Assembly (NCBI GenBank): GCA_019347675.1
Contig: JAHWKW010000008.1
Coordinates: 49,491-113,490 of the forward strand
Reading direction: 5' to 3'
Source of the DNA: Actinomycetota bacterium
Lineage (GTDB): Bacteria; Actinomycetota; Nitriliruptoria; Nitriliruptorales; JAHWKO01
DNA length: 64,000 nt
The notes beneath the pieces were generated by a model, which saw only the letters and a program-made list of their open reading frames with translations, did no database searches and was not told the DNA's origin. Both the position numbers and the translations under genes were made by a program. Below are positions 1-8,021 of this stretch, piece after piece. Numbering within the stretch: the first letter of the stretch is position 1; each line of letters begins with the position of its first letter.

Positions 1-144
1 GAGGTCGCGCACGGCGTCTGGGAAGGGATGCGTCGTGGCCCCCAGCGTCCGGACGCGGATGCTGTCGTCGTGGAGGCGCACGTCGGCGGCGGCGACGTCG
101 ACGGCATCCGCGGACGTGCCCGACATGAGCCCGATCACGATCAT
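1..144 (-). CDS. anmK: Anhydro-N-acetylmuramic acid kinase, N-terminal part
   Basis: Only the first 48 residues lie in the window; the gene runs off the left edge. AnmK hydrolyses and phosphorylates 1,6-anhydro-MurNAc to MurNAc-6-phosphate, the substrate of the neighbouring MurQ. The opening IGLMSGTSADAVDVA (residues 4-18) is the family's nucleotide-binding signature. Its ATG at 144 overlaps the murQ stop by four bases (ATGA), which suggests translational coupling as the last visible gene of the amino-sugar operon. Identity rests on this one diagnostic motif plus context. Confidence 0.85.
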   Translation of the reverse strand, partial: MIVIGLMSGTSADAVDVAAADVRLHDDSIRVRTLGATTHPFPDAVRDL

Positions 145-1052
145 CGCGGCGGGACGCCGACAGCGGCCCGGACCGCGCCCCCGGCTTCGTCGAGCCGCCG
201 TCGTGCCGTCTCCGCATCGACCCCGGCGGCGATGCTGACGATCGCGGTCTTCACGTCGCCGTCCGCCGCGTCCAGCGCCTCGTCGACCGCGGCCGGACCC
301 GCACCGGTGGCTTCGGCGACGATCCGGCGGGCCCGCTCCCGGAGCTTGTCGTTCGTCGCCTGCACATCCACCATCAGGTTGCCGAAGGTCCTGCCGAGCC
401 GGACCATCGCGACGGTCGAGATCGTGTTGAGCACGAGTTTCTGCGCCGTCCCGGCCTTCAGGCGTGTCGAGCCGGCGATGACCTCTGCACCGACCGGGAT
501 CTCGATCGGATGGTCGACCCGGGCGCTGAGCGGCGTGCCGGGGTTGCAACTCACGCCGACGGTGAGGGCTCCGGCCGCGCGCGCCGCATCGACCGCTGCC
601 AGGACGTAGGGGGTGCGGCCGGACGCGGCGATCCCGACGACCGCGTCCCCGTGGTCCACCCCCGACTCGATGATGTCCCGCTCCGCGGCGTCGGTGTCGT
701 CCTCGGCCCCCTCGACCGCGGTTTTCCCGGCGTCGGGGCCACCGGCGAGGAGGGCGACGACACGACCGGGAGCGACACCGAACGTCGGGCCGCACTCTGC
801 GGCGTCGAGCTGCGCCAGCCGCCCCGACGTTCCCGCACCGACGTAGACCAGCCTCCCACCGACCCGCAACCGCTCGACGATCGCGTCGATCGCCGCGGTC
901 AACGGGTCCGTGGCCGTCGCGACCGCGGCGGGGACGGTGGCGTCCTCGCGGTTCATGAGGCGGACGAGCTCGCCGGTCGGGCGCAGGTCCAGGTCGGCGA
1001 GGTCGGGGCGGACCTGCTCGGTGAGGAGGTCGCCGACGTCGCGGTCAGCCAT
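141..1052 (-). CDS. murQ: N-acetylmuramic acid 6-phosphate etherase
   Basis: MurQ cleaves the lactyl ether of MurNAc-6-phosphate in the cytoplasm, giving GlcNAc-6-phosphate and D-lactate. The 303-residue length fits the family. GAGTSGRL (72-79) is the SIS-domain sugar-phosphate loop. The catalytic acids can be read at E86 (AAECGPT) and D118 (EGAEDD), and the segment around NLMVDVQATN is also typical. It overlaps the upstream TIM-barrel gene by 8 bases and anmK by 4, so it sits in the middle of a tight operon for recovering cell-wall sugars. The operon also contains a 2-hydroxyacid dehydrogenase that could use the D-lactate formed here. Confidence 0.95.
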   Translation of the reverse strand: MADRDVGDLLTEQVRPDLADLDLRPTGELVRLMNREDATVPAAVATATDPLTAAIDAIVERLRVGGRLVYVGAGTSGRLAQLDAAECGPTFGVAPGRVVALLAGGPDAGKTAVEGAEDDTDAAERDIIESGVDHGDAVVGIAASGRTPYVLAAVDAARAAGALTVGVSCNPGTPLSARVDHPIEIPVGAEVIAGSTRLKAGTAQKLVLNTISTVAMVRLGRTFGNLMVDVQATNDKLRERARRIVAEATGAGPAAVDEALDAADGDVKTAIVSIAAGVDAETARRRLDEAGGAVRAAVGVPPR

Positions 1053-2043
1053 CTCGTTCCTCTCCGGTCAGAGCCGCGGTGAGCGCGTCCCACACCGCCT
1101 CGGGATCGCGGGTGGCGAGGTAGTCCATGTGCCCGCAGGCCTCGTAGCCCCAGGTCCAGATGTCGTCGACCCCCTCGGCGCGTGCGGCGCGCACGGCGGC
1201 GTGGATGTCGTCGCGGTCCTCGGGACCGAGCCCGAACCCTTGGATCCAGATCTGCGGGGTGAGATGGTGGGCGTCGGCGAGGTCACGGACCTTGCGGGCG
1301 AAGCGAGCGACGAACGCGGACGCGGGCTGCCCGAAGACCTTCCAGTACGGGTCGGTGGCGATGGTGTCGAGCCCGTCGGCGGTCGCGACCCCAGCCCAGT
1401 CGCGCAGGCCGAGACTGCCCTCGACGAGGGGCAGTAGGCAGACGGTGCTGCGTCCACCGCGCGACGACACGTGGGCAACGAGCTCACGCACGAACTCGAC
1501 CAGGCAGCGCTCGCGGAACGCGACGACCTCGCCGGTCAGCTCGCGCGGCATGTCGCCACCGTGCTCCTCGCGGAACCGCGCCCGGCAGGCGCCACACCGG
1601 CAGGCCCAACGGTCCTCGTCGAGGCCGAACCGCTCCGGATGCGCCCAGTGCGGCTCGTCCCAGAAGATCCGGTCCGCTCCCGTCTCGACCGCGGTGTCCG
1701 CCCACCGCTTCACGAGCTCGCGGAACGCGTTGCGGTTCAGACAGGCGGCGCCGACGCGGCGGTCGTTGTCGAAGACCTGACCCAGCTCGGGATGGGTGGC
1801 GGTGAACAGGCTCTCCGCCTCCCCTCCGAACGCGTGGCCCACCCCCCACGGGCCGATCTGGACCTCGAGCCCGACGTCGTGGGCGGCCGCGACGAGCCGG
1901 CCCATCTGCAGGGGGTAGTAGTTGAGGTCGTTCTCGCTCATCGTGTGCAGCACAGCGGTGAAGCCACGCGACGCGAGGTCGTCCATGTCGGCTTCCACAT
2001 GGCGCAGGATCCGGTTGCCGAAGTACGAGGCGCCGATCGCCAC
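1045..2043 (-). CDS. Putative intracellular TIM-barrel glycosidase-like protein
   Basis: I cannot assign this 332-residue protein to a named family. Its alternating strand/helix pattern with acidic strand ends looks like a (beta/alpha)8 glycosidase barrel. IFWDEPHW (126-133) resembles a strand-4 acid/base end and WGYEACGH (298-305) a late-strand acid. A compact CRCGAC (148-153) could bind a metal. There is no signal peptide or membrane segment, so it should act in the cytoplasm on an imported sugar. It lies 15 bases after the permease pair and overlaps murQ, so cleavage or processing of an imported muramyl saccharide is a reasonable inference. A non-catalytic or isomerase-like barrel is the alternative. 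Confidence 0.5.
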   Translation of the reverse strand: MAIGASYFGNRILRHVEADMDDLASRGFTAVLHTMSENDLNYYPLQMGRLVAAAHDVGLEVQIGPWGVGHAFGGEAESLFTATHPELGQVFDNDRRVGAACLNRNAFRELVKRWADTAVETGADRIFWDEPHWAHPERFGLDEDRWACRCGACRARFREEHGGDMPRELTGEVVAFRERCLVEFVRELVAHVSSRGGRSTVCLLPLVEGSLGLRDWAGVATADGLDTIATDPYWKVFGQPASAFVARFARKVRDLADAHHLTPQIWIQGFGLGPEDRDDIHAAVRAARAEGVDDIWTWGYEACGHMDYLATRDPEAVWDALTAALTGEERDG

Positions 2044-2058
2044 ACCGTGCTCCTTGGC

Positions 2059-2886
2059 TCAGCCTTTGACGGACCCGGCGATCATGCCCTGGGTGAGCCG
2101 CCGGTGGACGAAGAGGAAGAACACGACGACCGGCAAGGTGAAGAGCACGCTCGCGGCCATGATCCCTCCCCAATCGATGTGTGCAAGGCCCTCGAACCGC
2201 GCGAGCGCGACGGGGAGGGTGTAGGTCTGCTCGTCGGTGATGAACGTGAGCGCGACGAAGAACTCCCGCCACGCAGCGATGAACGCGAAGACGCCGACGG
2301 CGGCGAGGCCGGGTCCGGCGAGCGGCAGGACCACCCGGAGCATCGCCCCGACGCGCGTCGCCCCGTCGACCATCGCCGCCTCCTCCAGCTCCTGCGGGAT
2401 ACCGAGGAAGAAGCCGCGGAGGATCCAGATCGACAGCGGCGTCGTGAACGCCATGTAGGTGACGACGAGCCCGAGGAGCGAGTCGAGCAAGCCGAGGTTC
2501 CGCATGACGATGAACAGCGGGATGATGAGCGCCGCGATCGGGAACATCTGCGTGCTGAGCACGACGAGGACGAGGTAGCGGCGCAGCGGCAGCTTGAAGC
2601 GGGCCAGCGAGTAGCCGGCGAGCGCCGCGACGCTGACGCCCGCGACCGTGGTGGTCACCGCGACGATCAGCGAGTTCCGCAGGTACGTCGCGAAGCCGCG
2701 GCGGAGCACGTCGACGTAGCGTTCGAGCACCAGTTCGCTGGGGATGAAGATCGGGGTCGCGGTGAGGATCTCCGGGCGGGGCTTCACCGAGGTGAGGATC
2801 ATCCACAAGAACGGGAAGACGGCGAACAGGCCGACCGCCACTGCGGAGACGGCGATGCCGACGCGTCCGACCGTCGGGCGGATCAC
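2059..2886 (-). CDS. Carbohydrate ABC transporter permease (MalG type)
   Basis: Inner-membrane permease of a CUT1-type sugar importer, 275 residues with about six membrane segments. The first hydrophobic stretch is at residues 11-32. The EAA loop that docks the ATPase reads EEAAMVDGATRVG (168-180), followed by a conserved LPLAGPG. The GTG start at 2886 overlaps the stop of the upstream permease (GTGA), which fixes this start against longer open frames. It pairs with the MalF-type gene and the binding protein upstream. No ATPase gene is nearby, so it probably uses a shared MsmK-type ATPase encoded elsewhere, as many CUT1 systems do. Confidence 0.9.
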   Translation of the reverse strand: MIRPTVGRVGIAVSAVAVGLFAVFPFLWMILTSVKPRPEILTATPIFIPSELVLERYVDVLRRGFATYLRNSLIVAVTTTVAGVSVAALAGYSLARFKLPLRRYLVLVVLSTQMFPIAALIIPLFIVMRNLGLLDSLLGLVVTYMAFTTPLSIWILRGFFLGIPQELEEAAMVDGATRVGAMLRVVLPLAGPGLAAVGVFAFIAAWREFFVALTFITDEQTYTLPVALARFEGLAHIDWGGIMAASVLFTLPVVVFFLFVHRRLTQGMIAGSVKG

Positions 2887-3860
2887 AGCTGCTCGTCCTC
2901 GTCTCTGGCGACGCGGATGTACACCAGCGTGAAGACGACGAGGACCACGAACAGCGTGACCGCCAGCGCCGAGCCCATCCCGAAGTTCAGGCGGGTGAAC
3001 GCCTCCCGGTAGACGGTGACGACGATCACCTCCGTGCGGCGTGCCGGTCCTCCACCGGTCATCACCATGACCTGGTCGAAGATCTTGAAGTCCCAGATCG
3101 TCGATATCACGAGCAGGACGAGGATCAGCGGCTTCAGCATCGGAAGCGTGACGTAGCGCAGACGCTTCCACGCGGTGGCGCCGTCGATCTGGGCCGCCTC
3201 GTGGACCTCCTTCGGGATCGACTGCAACCCTGCCAGCAGCGAGATCGCGACGAACGGGAACGACTGCCACACGACGACGAGCCAGACGACGAAGAGGGCC
3301 GGCACGCGGGCGTTGAACCACGGGTAGCCCGCGAACGTCTCCAGTCCGACCCCGGCGAGCGCCCAGTTCACGATCCCGTACTGGTCGTTGAACATCCACT
3401 TCCAGACGATCGTCGCCGCGACCGCGGGCACCGCCCACGGCAGCAGCACCAGGACTCCCAGCAGCACCCGGCCGCGGAACCTCTGGTTCAGCAGCAGCGC
3501 AACCGCCAGTCCCAACAGCATGGTCCCGGCGACGGCCGAGAGCCCGAGAAGCGCCGTCTGGACGAAGACCATGCGCAGGTGGCTGTTGCGGAGCAGCTCG
3601 ATGTAGTTCCCGAGCCCCACGAAGTCCATGTCGCCGGTGACCAGCGACTGCAGCCCGGCGTCGTGGACCGACAGCCAGAAGGTGCGCCCGAGCGGGTAGA
3701 GGATAACGCCGAAGATGACGATCACGGCGGGCACGACGAGCACGATCGGCAGAGCCCGGGATTCGAACCACGTCCGGTCCCACCTCGCCTGCGGCGGCGC
3801 CGGCCCGCCGGGCCGCCGCAGACGTGGGTCTTGCGTCGGGGTCTGTGCCGGTGCCGACAC
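2883..3860 (-). CDS. Carbohydrate ABC transporter permease (MalF type)
   Basis: The 325-residue partner permease of the importer. A proline-rich cytoplasmic N-terminus (1-35) leads into the first membrane helix (38-56). The EAA loop EVHEAAQIDGATAWKRL (218-234) is followed by YVTLPMLKP, typical of the binding-protein-dependent transport family. The gene is 9 bases after the binding-protein gene and overlaps the MalG-type gene by 4. Substrate cannot be read from the permease. The murQ/anmK/kinase context points to MurNAc, GlcNAc or a disaccharide of the two. Confidence 0.9.
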   Translation of the reverse strand: MSAPAQTPTQDPRLRRPGGPAPPQARWDRTWFESRALPIVLVVPAVIVIFGVILYPLGRTFWLSVHDAGLQSLVTGDMDFVGLGNYIELLRNSHLRMVFVQTALLGLSAVAGTMLLGLAVALLLNQRFRGRVLLGVLVLLPWAVPAVAATIVWKWMFNDQYGIVNWALAGVGLETFAGYPWFNARVPALFVVWLVVVWQSFPFVAISLLAGLQSIPKEVHEAAQIDGATAWKRLRYVTLPMLKPLILVLLVISTIWDFKIFDQVMVMTGGGPARRTEVIVVTVYREAFTRLNFGMGSALAVTLFVVLVVFTLVYIRVARDEDEQL

Positions 3861-3869
3861 GGACGTTCC

Positions 3870-5156
3870 TCAGCCGGCGAAGGCCTCGTTCATGCGGTCC
3901 GCGACCTCGTTGAGGGCCTCCTCGACGGTGCGCTCACCTCCAAGGATCTGCTCCATCGCGGTGACGAAGACGCCTTCACCCTCGAGCGTGCCCCACGCGC
4001 CCGACGCCGGGTAGGTGCGGGAGTGGTCGCGCAGCTGCTCGGCGAAGGGACTGTACAACGGGTCGTCGAGCAGCCCGGAAGCCTCGATCCCGCTCTCGGT
4101 CCCCGGAAGGAAACCGAGTTCCGTCGCGAACTCCGCGACCCGTTCCTCCTCCAGCATGTGGCTGATGAACTGCTGGGCGAGGTCGGGGTTGTCGCTGCCC
4201 TCGAAGACGACGAAGTGGCTGCCTCCGGCGAACGCGGCGCGGTTGCCGGCCGGCCCTTCGGGGGTCAGGACCGCCTCGACCTTGCCCTCGAGGTCCGGGG
4301 CGCTGGCGAGGATGGCGGACAGATCCCACCCCCCGCCGATCATCATCGCGAAGTCGCCGGCCGCGAAGGCCTCGCGCAGGTCGGCGGAGTTCCACCCCAG
4401 CGCGCCTTCCGGAGCCCAGCCACGCTCGAACAGGTCCGCGTAGGTGGTCCAGGCCTCGACCGCCTCGGGCGAGTTGATCCTCGACTCCCATGTGCCGTCT
4501 GTCTCGACGGCGATCTCACCGCCCCACTGCCAGATCATCGGCAGGTACAGGTGCGTGTACCCGCCGATCACCCCGAACGGGAAGAGGTCGGTCTGTTCGT
4601 CGATCACCTCGCCGGCCCGGACGAGTTCGTCCCAGGTCTGTGGCGGCTCCAACCCGAGATCCTCGAAGACGTCGGATCGGTAGATCAGCGCACGCGCACC
4701 TGCGTACCACGGGGCGCCCAGCGTCTCACCCTCGATCGTCCCGCTCTCGACGAGGCTCTCGACGAAGTCCTGCTCGCCGGTCTGTACGGCAGCCAGTGCG
4801 CCCATCTCGCCGAACTCCGGCGTCCAGGTGGTACCCATCTCGGCGACGTCCGGCGTGCGGTCACCGGCGATCGACGTGACGAACTGGTCGTGCGCTGCCG
4901 GCCAGGGGACGAACTGCAGGTCCACGGTGGCGCCGGTGTCTTGCTGGAAGGCTTCGACCTGGTCGCGGACGATGTTCTCGACCGCCTCCGTGCCCGGCTG
5001 CATGATCCAGACCTCGATGCTCCCAGCAGCGGCGTCGCCCTCTCGACCGTCAGGCAGCTGATCGGTGTCCGTCCCCGGCTCGGTGCCGCCACAGGCGGCG
5101 AACACCAGCAACAGAGCGGCGATCGCCGCCAGCTTGGGTCGTGTTCGTTCCATCAT
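3870..5156 (-). CDS. Extracellular sugar-binding lipoprotein (ABC importer)
   Basis: Substrate-binding protein of the importer, 428 residues. A basic N-terminus and hydrophobic stretch end in the lipobox FAAC with Cys22, so it is a lipid-anchored surface protein. The body has the family-1 solute-binding pattern (early IEVWIMQPGTE, later FAMMIGGGWDLS and AAFAGGSHFVV). Two ATGs are adjacent (5156 and 5153); a GGGAG at 5161-5165 gives 4-base and 7-base spacing respectively, so the second is at least as likely. The start overlaps the kinase stop. The ligand is inferred to be a peptidoglycan amino sugar from context only. Confidence 0.9.
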   Translation of the reverse strand: MMERTRPKLAAIAALLLVFAACGGTEPGTDTDQLPDGREGDAAAGSIEVWIMQPGTEAVENIVRDQVEAFQQDTGATVDLQFVPWPAAHDQFVTSIAGDRTPDVAEMGTTWTPEFGEMGALAAVQTGEQDFVESLVESGTIEGETLGAPWYAGARALIYRSDVFEDLGLEPPQTWDELVRAGEVIDEQTDLFPFGVIGGYTHLYLPMIWQWGGEIAVETDGTWESRINSPEAVEAWTTYADLFERGWAPEGALGWNSADLREAFAAGDFAMMIGGGWDLSAILASAPDLEGKVEAVLTPEGPAGNRAAFAGGSHFVVFEGSDNPDLAQQFISHMLEEERVAEFATELGFLPGTESGIEASGLLDDPLYSPFAEQLRDHSRTYPASGAWGTLEGEGVFVTAMEQILGGERTVEEALNEVADRMNEAFAG

Positions 5157-6172
5157 TCCTCTCCCGTCTGGGACACTGCATGCGTCCCGGTTGGTTCGTT
5201 CGTCGGTCGTCTCCCCACTCCGTGACGGTGGAGGAGGAGACGTTCGTGGCAGGTGCGGTCATCGCGCGCGAGCAGAGCCGCGCCGTCGAGCGGATCTCCC
5301 TGTGGCGGGGTGACAGCGGCTGTGGGTGCGAGCCGTGCGAGCTGTTCCCGGAAGGGATCGACGAGCAGATCGCGGTTGGAGAAAAGGCCGCCGGCCCACG
5401 ACACCGCTACAGACCAGGAGGCGGCATCCGATCGCGGTGTGCGCGCCCCGAGCCGTTCGACGGCCGCAGCCGCGCTCCGGGCGAGATCTTCGGCGGCGTG
5501 CGTCCAGATCCTCTGTGCGATCTCGTCGCCGGCACGGGCCGCAACCGCCACCGCGTCGCTGAAGCTGGCGACGAGGCGTGCAGGGTTGGTCTCCCCGTGG
5601 ATACGGGCAGGCAGGTTCTGCAGCGGCCCGAACCGATCCTCGGCGAGCTCGACGAGCACGGTGGGCGCGCCGCGACCATCGCGGCGGGCGAGCGCAGCAG
5701 CGAGCCCGGAGCGCCCGATACGGAAGCCGCTGCCGGCGTCCCCCAGCAGGTAGCCCCAACCGTCGACGTGCACCGGCTCGCCGGCGGGGGAGACACCGAG
5801 CGTGGCCGCGCCCGTCCCTGCGAGCACGACGACGCCGGGGCGCCCGCCGAGCGCCCCCGCGTGAGCGATCGTCACGTCACTGGCAACGACCGATCTCGCC
5901 TGCCCGTGCAGCTCGCCGAGGACCTCGCCGACCCTGTCACGCGTCCTCGACGCCTGGCGCACGCCGGTCAGGCCGAGCGCCGCGCCCTGAACCGGCGGAG
6001 GACCCAGACGCTCGGTGAGCCGCCGGAGCGTGTCGACGACCGCCTGCTCACCGTCCAGATCGATGACCGTCACCTCCGTCGCCTCCGTCACGACCTCCCC
6101 TGGCGTGCCGTCGACCACGACCACACCGCGGCAGCTCGTCCTGCCGAAGTCGTACGCGACCACAGCGGTCAT
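5153..6172 (-). CDS. BadF/BadG-type amino-sugar kinase (GlcNAc/MurNAc kinase-like)
   Basis: An ASKHA-fold kinase of 339 residues from the ATG at 6172. The phosphate-1 loop is DFGRTSCRG (8-16). A second loop, VVLAGTGAATLGV, and GWGYLLGDAGSGFRIG are characteristic of the GlcNAc kinase/BadF-BadG-BcrA-BcrD family. Family members phosphorylate GlcNAc, glucosamine or, in MurK-type enzymes, MurNAc to the 6-phosphate. Here that would feed MurQ directly. The frame stays open upstream, with a TTG at 6208 and GntR-like residues (see separate entry), but the kinase fold begins at 6172. The last 30 or so residues after GAALLAR look like tail sequence. Confidence 0.8.
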   Translation of the reverse strand: MTAVVAYDFGRTSCRGVVVVDGTPGEVVTEATEVTVIDLDGEQAVVDTLRRLTERLGPPPVQGAALGLTGVRQASRTRDRVGEVLGELHGQARSVVASDVTIAHAGALGGRPGVVVLAGTGAATLGVSPAGEPVHVDGWGYLLGDAGSGFRIGRSGLAAALARRDGRGAPTVLVELAEDRFGPLQNLPARIHGETNPARLVASFSDAVAVAARAGDEIAQRIWTHAAEDLARSAAAAVERLGARTPRSDAASWSVAVSWAGGLFSNRDLLVDPFREQLARLAPTAAVTPPQGDPLDGAALLARDDRTCHERLLLHRHGVGRRPTNEPTGTHAVSQTGEE

Positions 6173-6240
6173 CGCGAACTCGGCGGCCAGCTGCCGCCCC
6201 GACGGCAAGTCGTCACCGACCCCCAGGCTGGCGATGCGAT
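6173..6240 (-). pseudogene. GntR-like helix-turn-helix remnant in frame with the kinase
   Basis: Between the dehydrogenase stop and the kinase ATG, the kinase frame reads RIASLGVGDDLPSGRQLAAE followed by FAMT. This resembles the GntR winged-helix core (G-D-x-L-P-S-x-R-x-L-A-x-x-F). No ATG or GTG opens it; only a TTG at 6208 is available and it would start inside the motif. I read it as either a vestige of a deleted GntR regulator fused to the kinase start or a chance resemblance. GntR proteins of the DasR/NagR type regulate GlcNAc genes, so the location is suggestive. Confidence 0.3.
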
Positions 6241-7658
6241 CATGCGTCGCCGCCCTGGTGGAGTCGTACGGGCGGCCGCGGACCTCGCCTCTCGACGGTC
6301 ACCTTCCCCGGGTTCAGGATGCTCCCCGGGTCGAAGGCATCCTTGACCCAACCGTGCACGTCAACGCCGGTCTGGCCCAACTCGCGCGCCAGGTGAGCGC
6401 GCTTGAGGACACCCACACCGTGCTCGCCGGTCACCGTGCCTCCGAGGCGCAGCGCGAGCTCGACGATGTCGTCGAACGCCGCACGAGCCGCTGCCACCCC
6501 GGAGACATCGTCGCGGTCGAACACGATCGTCGGATGCATGTTGCCGTCCCCCGCATGCCCGAACGTGCCGATGACCACCCCGCGCGCGGCGGAGATCTGC
6601 TCGATGCCGGCCAAGAGGTCCGGGACGCGTGCCGGCGGGACCGCGACGTCGTCGAGGAGCGTCGCACCCTGCCGTTCGAGCGCCTCGTACGCGAACCTGC
6701 GGGCTGCCATCAGTTCGTCGGCCTCGTCCCGGTCCGACGACCTGGCGACGAACACGGCCCCAGCACCGCGACAGCACCGTTCGATCGTCTCCAACTCTTC
6801 TCCCGCCTCCGCGCCTGCGACGTCGGATTGGGCAACCAGCAGGGCGCCCGTATCCGGGCCGAACCCCATCCGCTTCCACTCGTCGATCGCCTGGATGGTC
6901 GTGCGGTCGAGCACCTCGAGCAGTGCGGGCACCGTCCTGCGCATGATCCGGGCGATGGCGTCGCCACATGACGCGAGGGCTCCGAACGTCGCCACGAGCG
7001 TGGCGGGAGGGGGACGGCGCGGGCGGAGACGGAGCGTCGCCTGCGTGATGATGCCGAGGGTCCCCTCCGAACCGACGAAGAGCGCGACGACGTCGTAGCC
7101 GGCGACGCCTTTGACCGTCCTCCGTCCGAAGCGGGCGACGCGGGCGTCGGCGAGGACGACCTCCAGGCCGAGAACGAAGTCGCCGGTCACGCCGTACTTC
7201 ACGCAGCAGAGTCCGCCGGCGTTCGTCGCGAGGTTCCCGCCGATCGTGGAGAACTCCCGGCTCGCCGGATCTGGCGGGTACCACAGCCCGTGAGCGGCCA
7301 CCGCCGCCGCCAGCGCGGAGTTCAGCACTCCCGGTTCGACGACGGCCAAGAGGTTGTCGGGGTCGATCTCGACGATGCGGTCCATCCGCATCAGCGACAC
7401 GATGATGCATCCGTCTATCGCGTTCGCCGCCCCGGACAGGCCCGAGCCGGCGCCCCGTGGCACCACCGGCGTACCCGACTCGGCGGCGATCCGCACGACC
7501 GTCGCCACCTCCTCAGCGTCGCGTGGCAGGACGACACAGGCGGGATCGCCGGCCTCGGTGAGCCCCGCCCGATCGCGCCGATAAGAGCCGAGGACGTCCC
7601 GGTCGGAGATGACCGCGTCTGCGGGCAGGACGACGCGGAGATCGTCCACGACGGTCAC
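6240..7658 (-). CDS. FAD-linked 2-hydroxyacid dehydrogenase (GlcD / D-lactate type)
   Basis: A 472-residue flavoprotein of the GlcD/D-lactate dehydrogenase family (FAD-binding type 4 domain, then FAD-oxidase C-terminal domain). The FAD loop is PRGAGSGLSGAANAIDG (67-83). ANSTIGGNLATNAGG-like sequence follows, and the C-terminal EHGVGVLKR and NPGKVTV are family signatures. I chose the GTG at 7658 because GGGAGG lies 5 bases upstream (7664-7669); an ATG at 7712 lacks a good ribosome site. The reaction is oxidation of glycolate or D-lactate to the 2-oxoacid. In this operon the D-lactate released by MurQ is the attractive substrate. There are no GlcE or GlcF partners nearby. Confidence 0.85.
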   Translation of the reverse strand: MTVVDDLRVVLPADAVISDRDVLGSYRRDRAGLTEAGDPACVVLPRDAEEVATVVRIAAESGTPVVPRGAGSGLSGAANAIDGCIIVSLMRMDRIVEIDPDNLLAVVEPGVLNSALAAAVAAHGLWYPPDPASREFSTIGGNLATNAGGLCCVKYGVTGDFVLGLEVVLADARVARFGRRTVKGVAGYDVVALFVGSEGTLGIITQATLRLRPRRPPPATLVATFGALASCGDAIARIMRRTVPALLEVLDRTTIQAIDEWKRMGFGPDTGALLVAQSDVAGAEAGEELETIERCCRGAGAVFVARSSDRDEADELMAARRFAYEALERQGATLLDDVAVPPARVPDLLAGIEQISAARGVVIGTFGHAGDGNMHPTIVFDRDDVSGVAAARAAFDDIVELALRLGGTVTGEHGVGVLKRAHLARELGQTGVDVHGWVKDAFDPGSILNPGKVTVERRGPRPPVRLHQGGDA

Positions 7659-7738
7659 TGCAACCTCCCGGGCTCCACGCGACCGTAGCTGCTGTGAGTT
7701 CCTGACCCCCATCCGAGGTGTGCCAGACCGGGGTCACG

Positions 7739-7960
7739 TCACAGGAAGAACCGGCCGAAGATCGTGAAGAGCAGGCTCAGCACCACCGAGATCAGCAGCA
7801 TCGACACGATCGGGATGTAGACCCGTGTGTGTTCCCCTTCGATGCGGATGTCTCCCGGGAGGCGACCGAACCAGGACAAGGCGCCGGACCAGATCAGCAC
7901 GCCAACGATGACCGCCCCCACCCCCAGGGCGATCACCAGGATTCCGACCGGCCGGTTCAC
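7739..7960 (-). CDS. DUF2905 family small membrane protein
   Basis: A 73-residue protein with two membrane segments (about 5-25 and 50-70). Between them lies the loop FGRLPGDIRIEGEHTRVYIP, whose GRLPGDI core is the hallmark of DUF2905. It starts at GTG 7960. The family is widespread and of unknown function. It sits upstream of the dehydrogenase on the same strand, separated by about 80 bases, so it may or may not belong to the amino-sugar operon. Confidence 0.85.
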   Translation of the reverse strand: MNRPVGILVIALGVGAVIVGVLIWSGALSWFGRLPGDIRIEGEHTRVYIPIVSMLLISVVLSLLFTIFGRFFL

Positions 7961-8021
7961 CTGACCGATGCTACGGGCGGGCCGCTGTCGGGCGTGCCGT
8001 CGTCGGACGCGCCCGCTCCGG

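Noticed and set aside
1471..3012. Long plus-strand open frames opposite the amino-sugar operon
   Set aside because: They are the GC-rich shadows of the real minus-strand genes: low-complexity Arg/Asp/Gly composition, no motif, and full overlap with recognised families.
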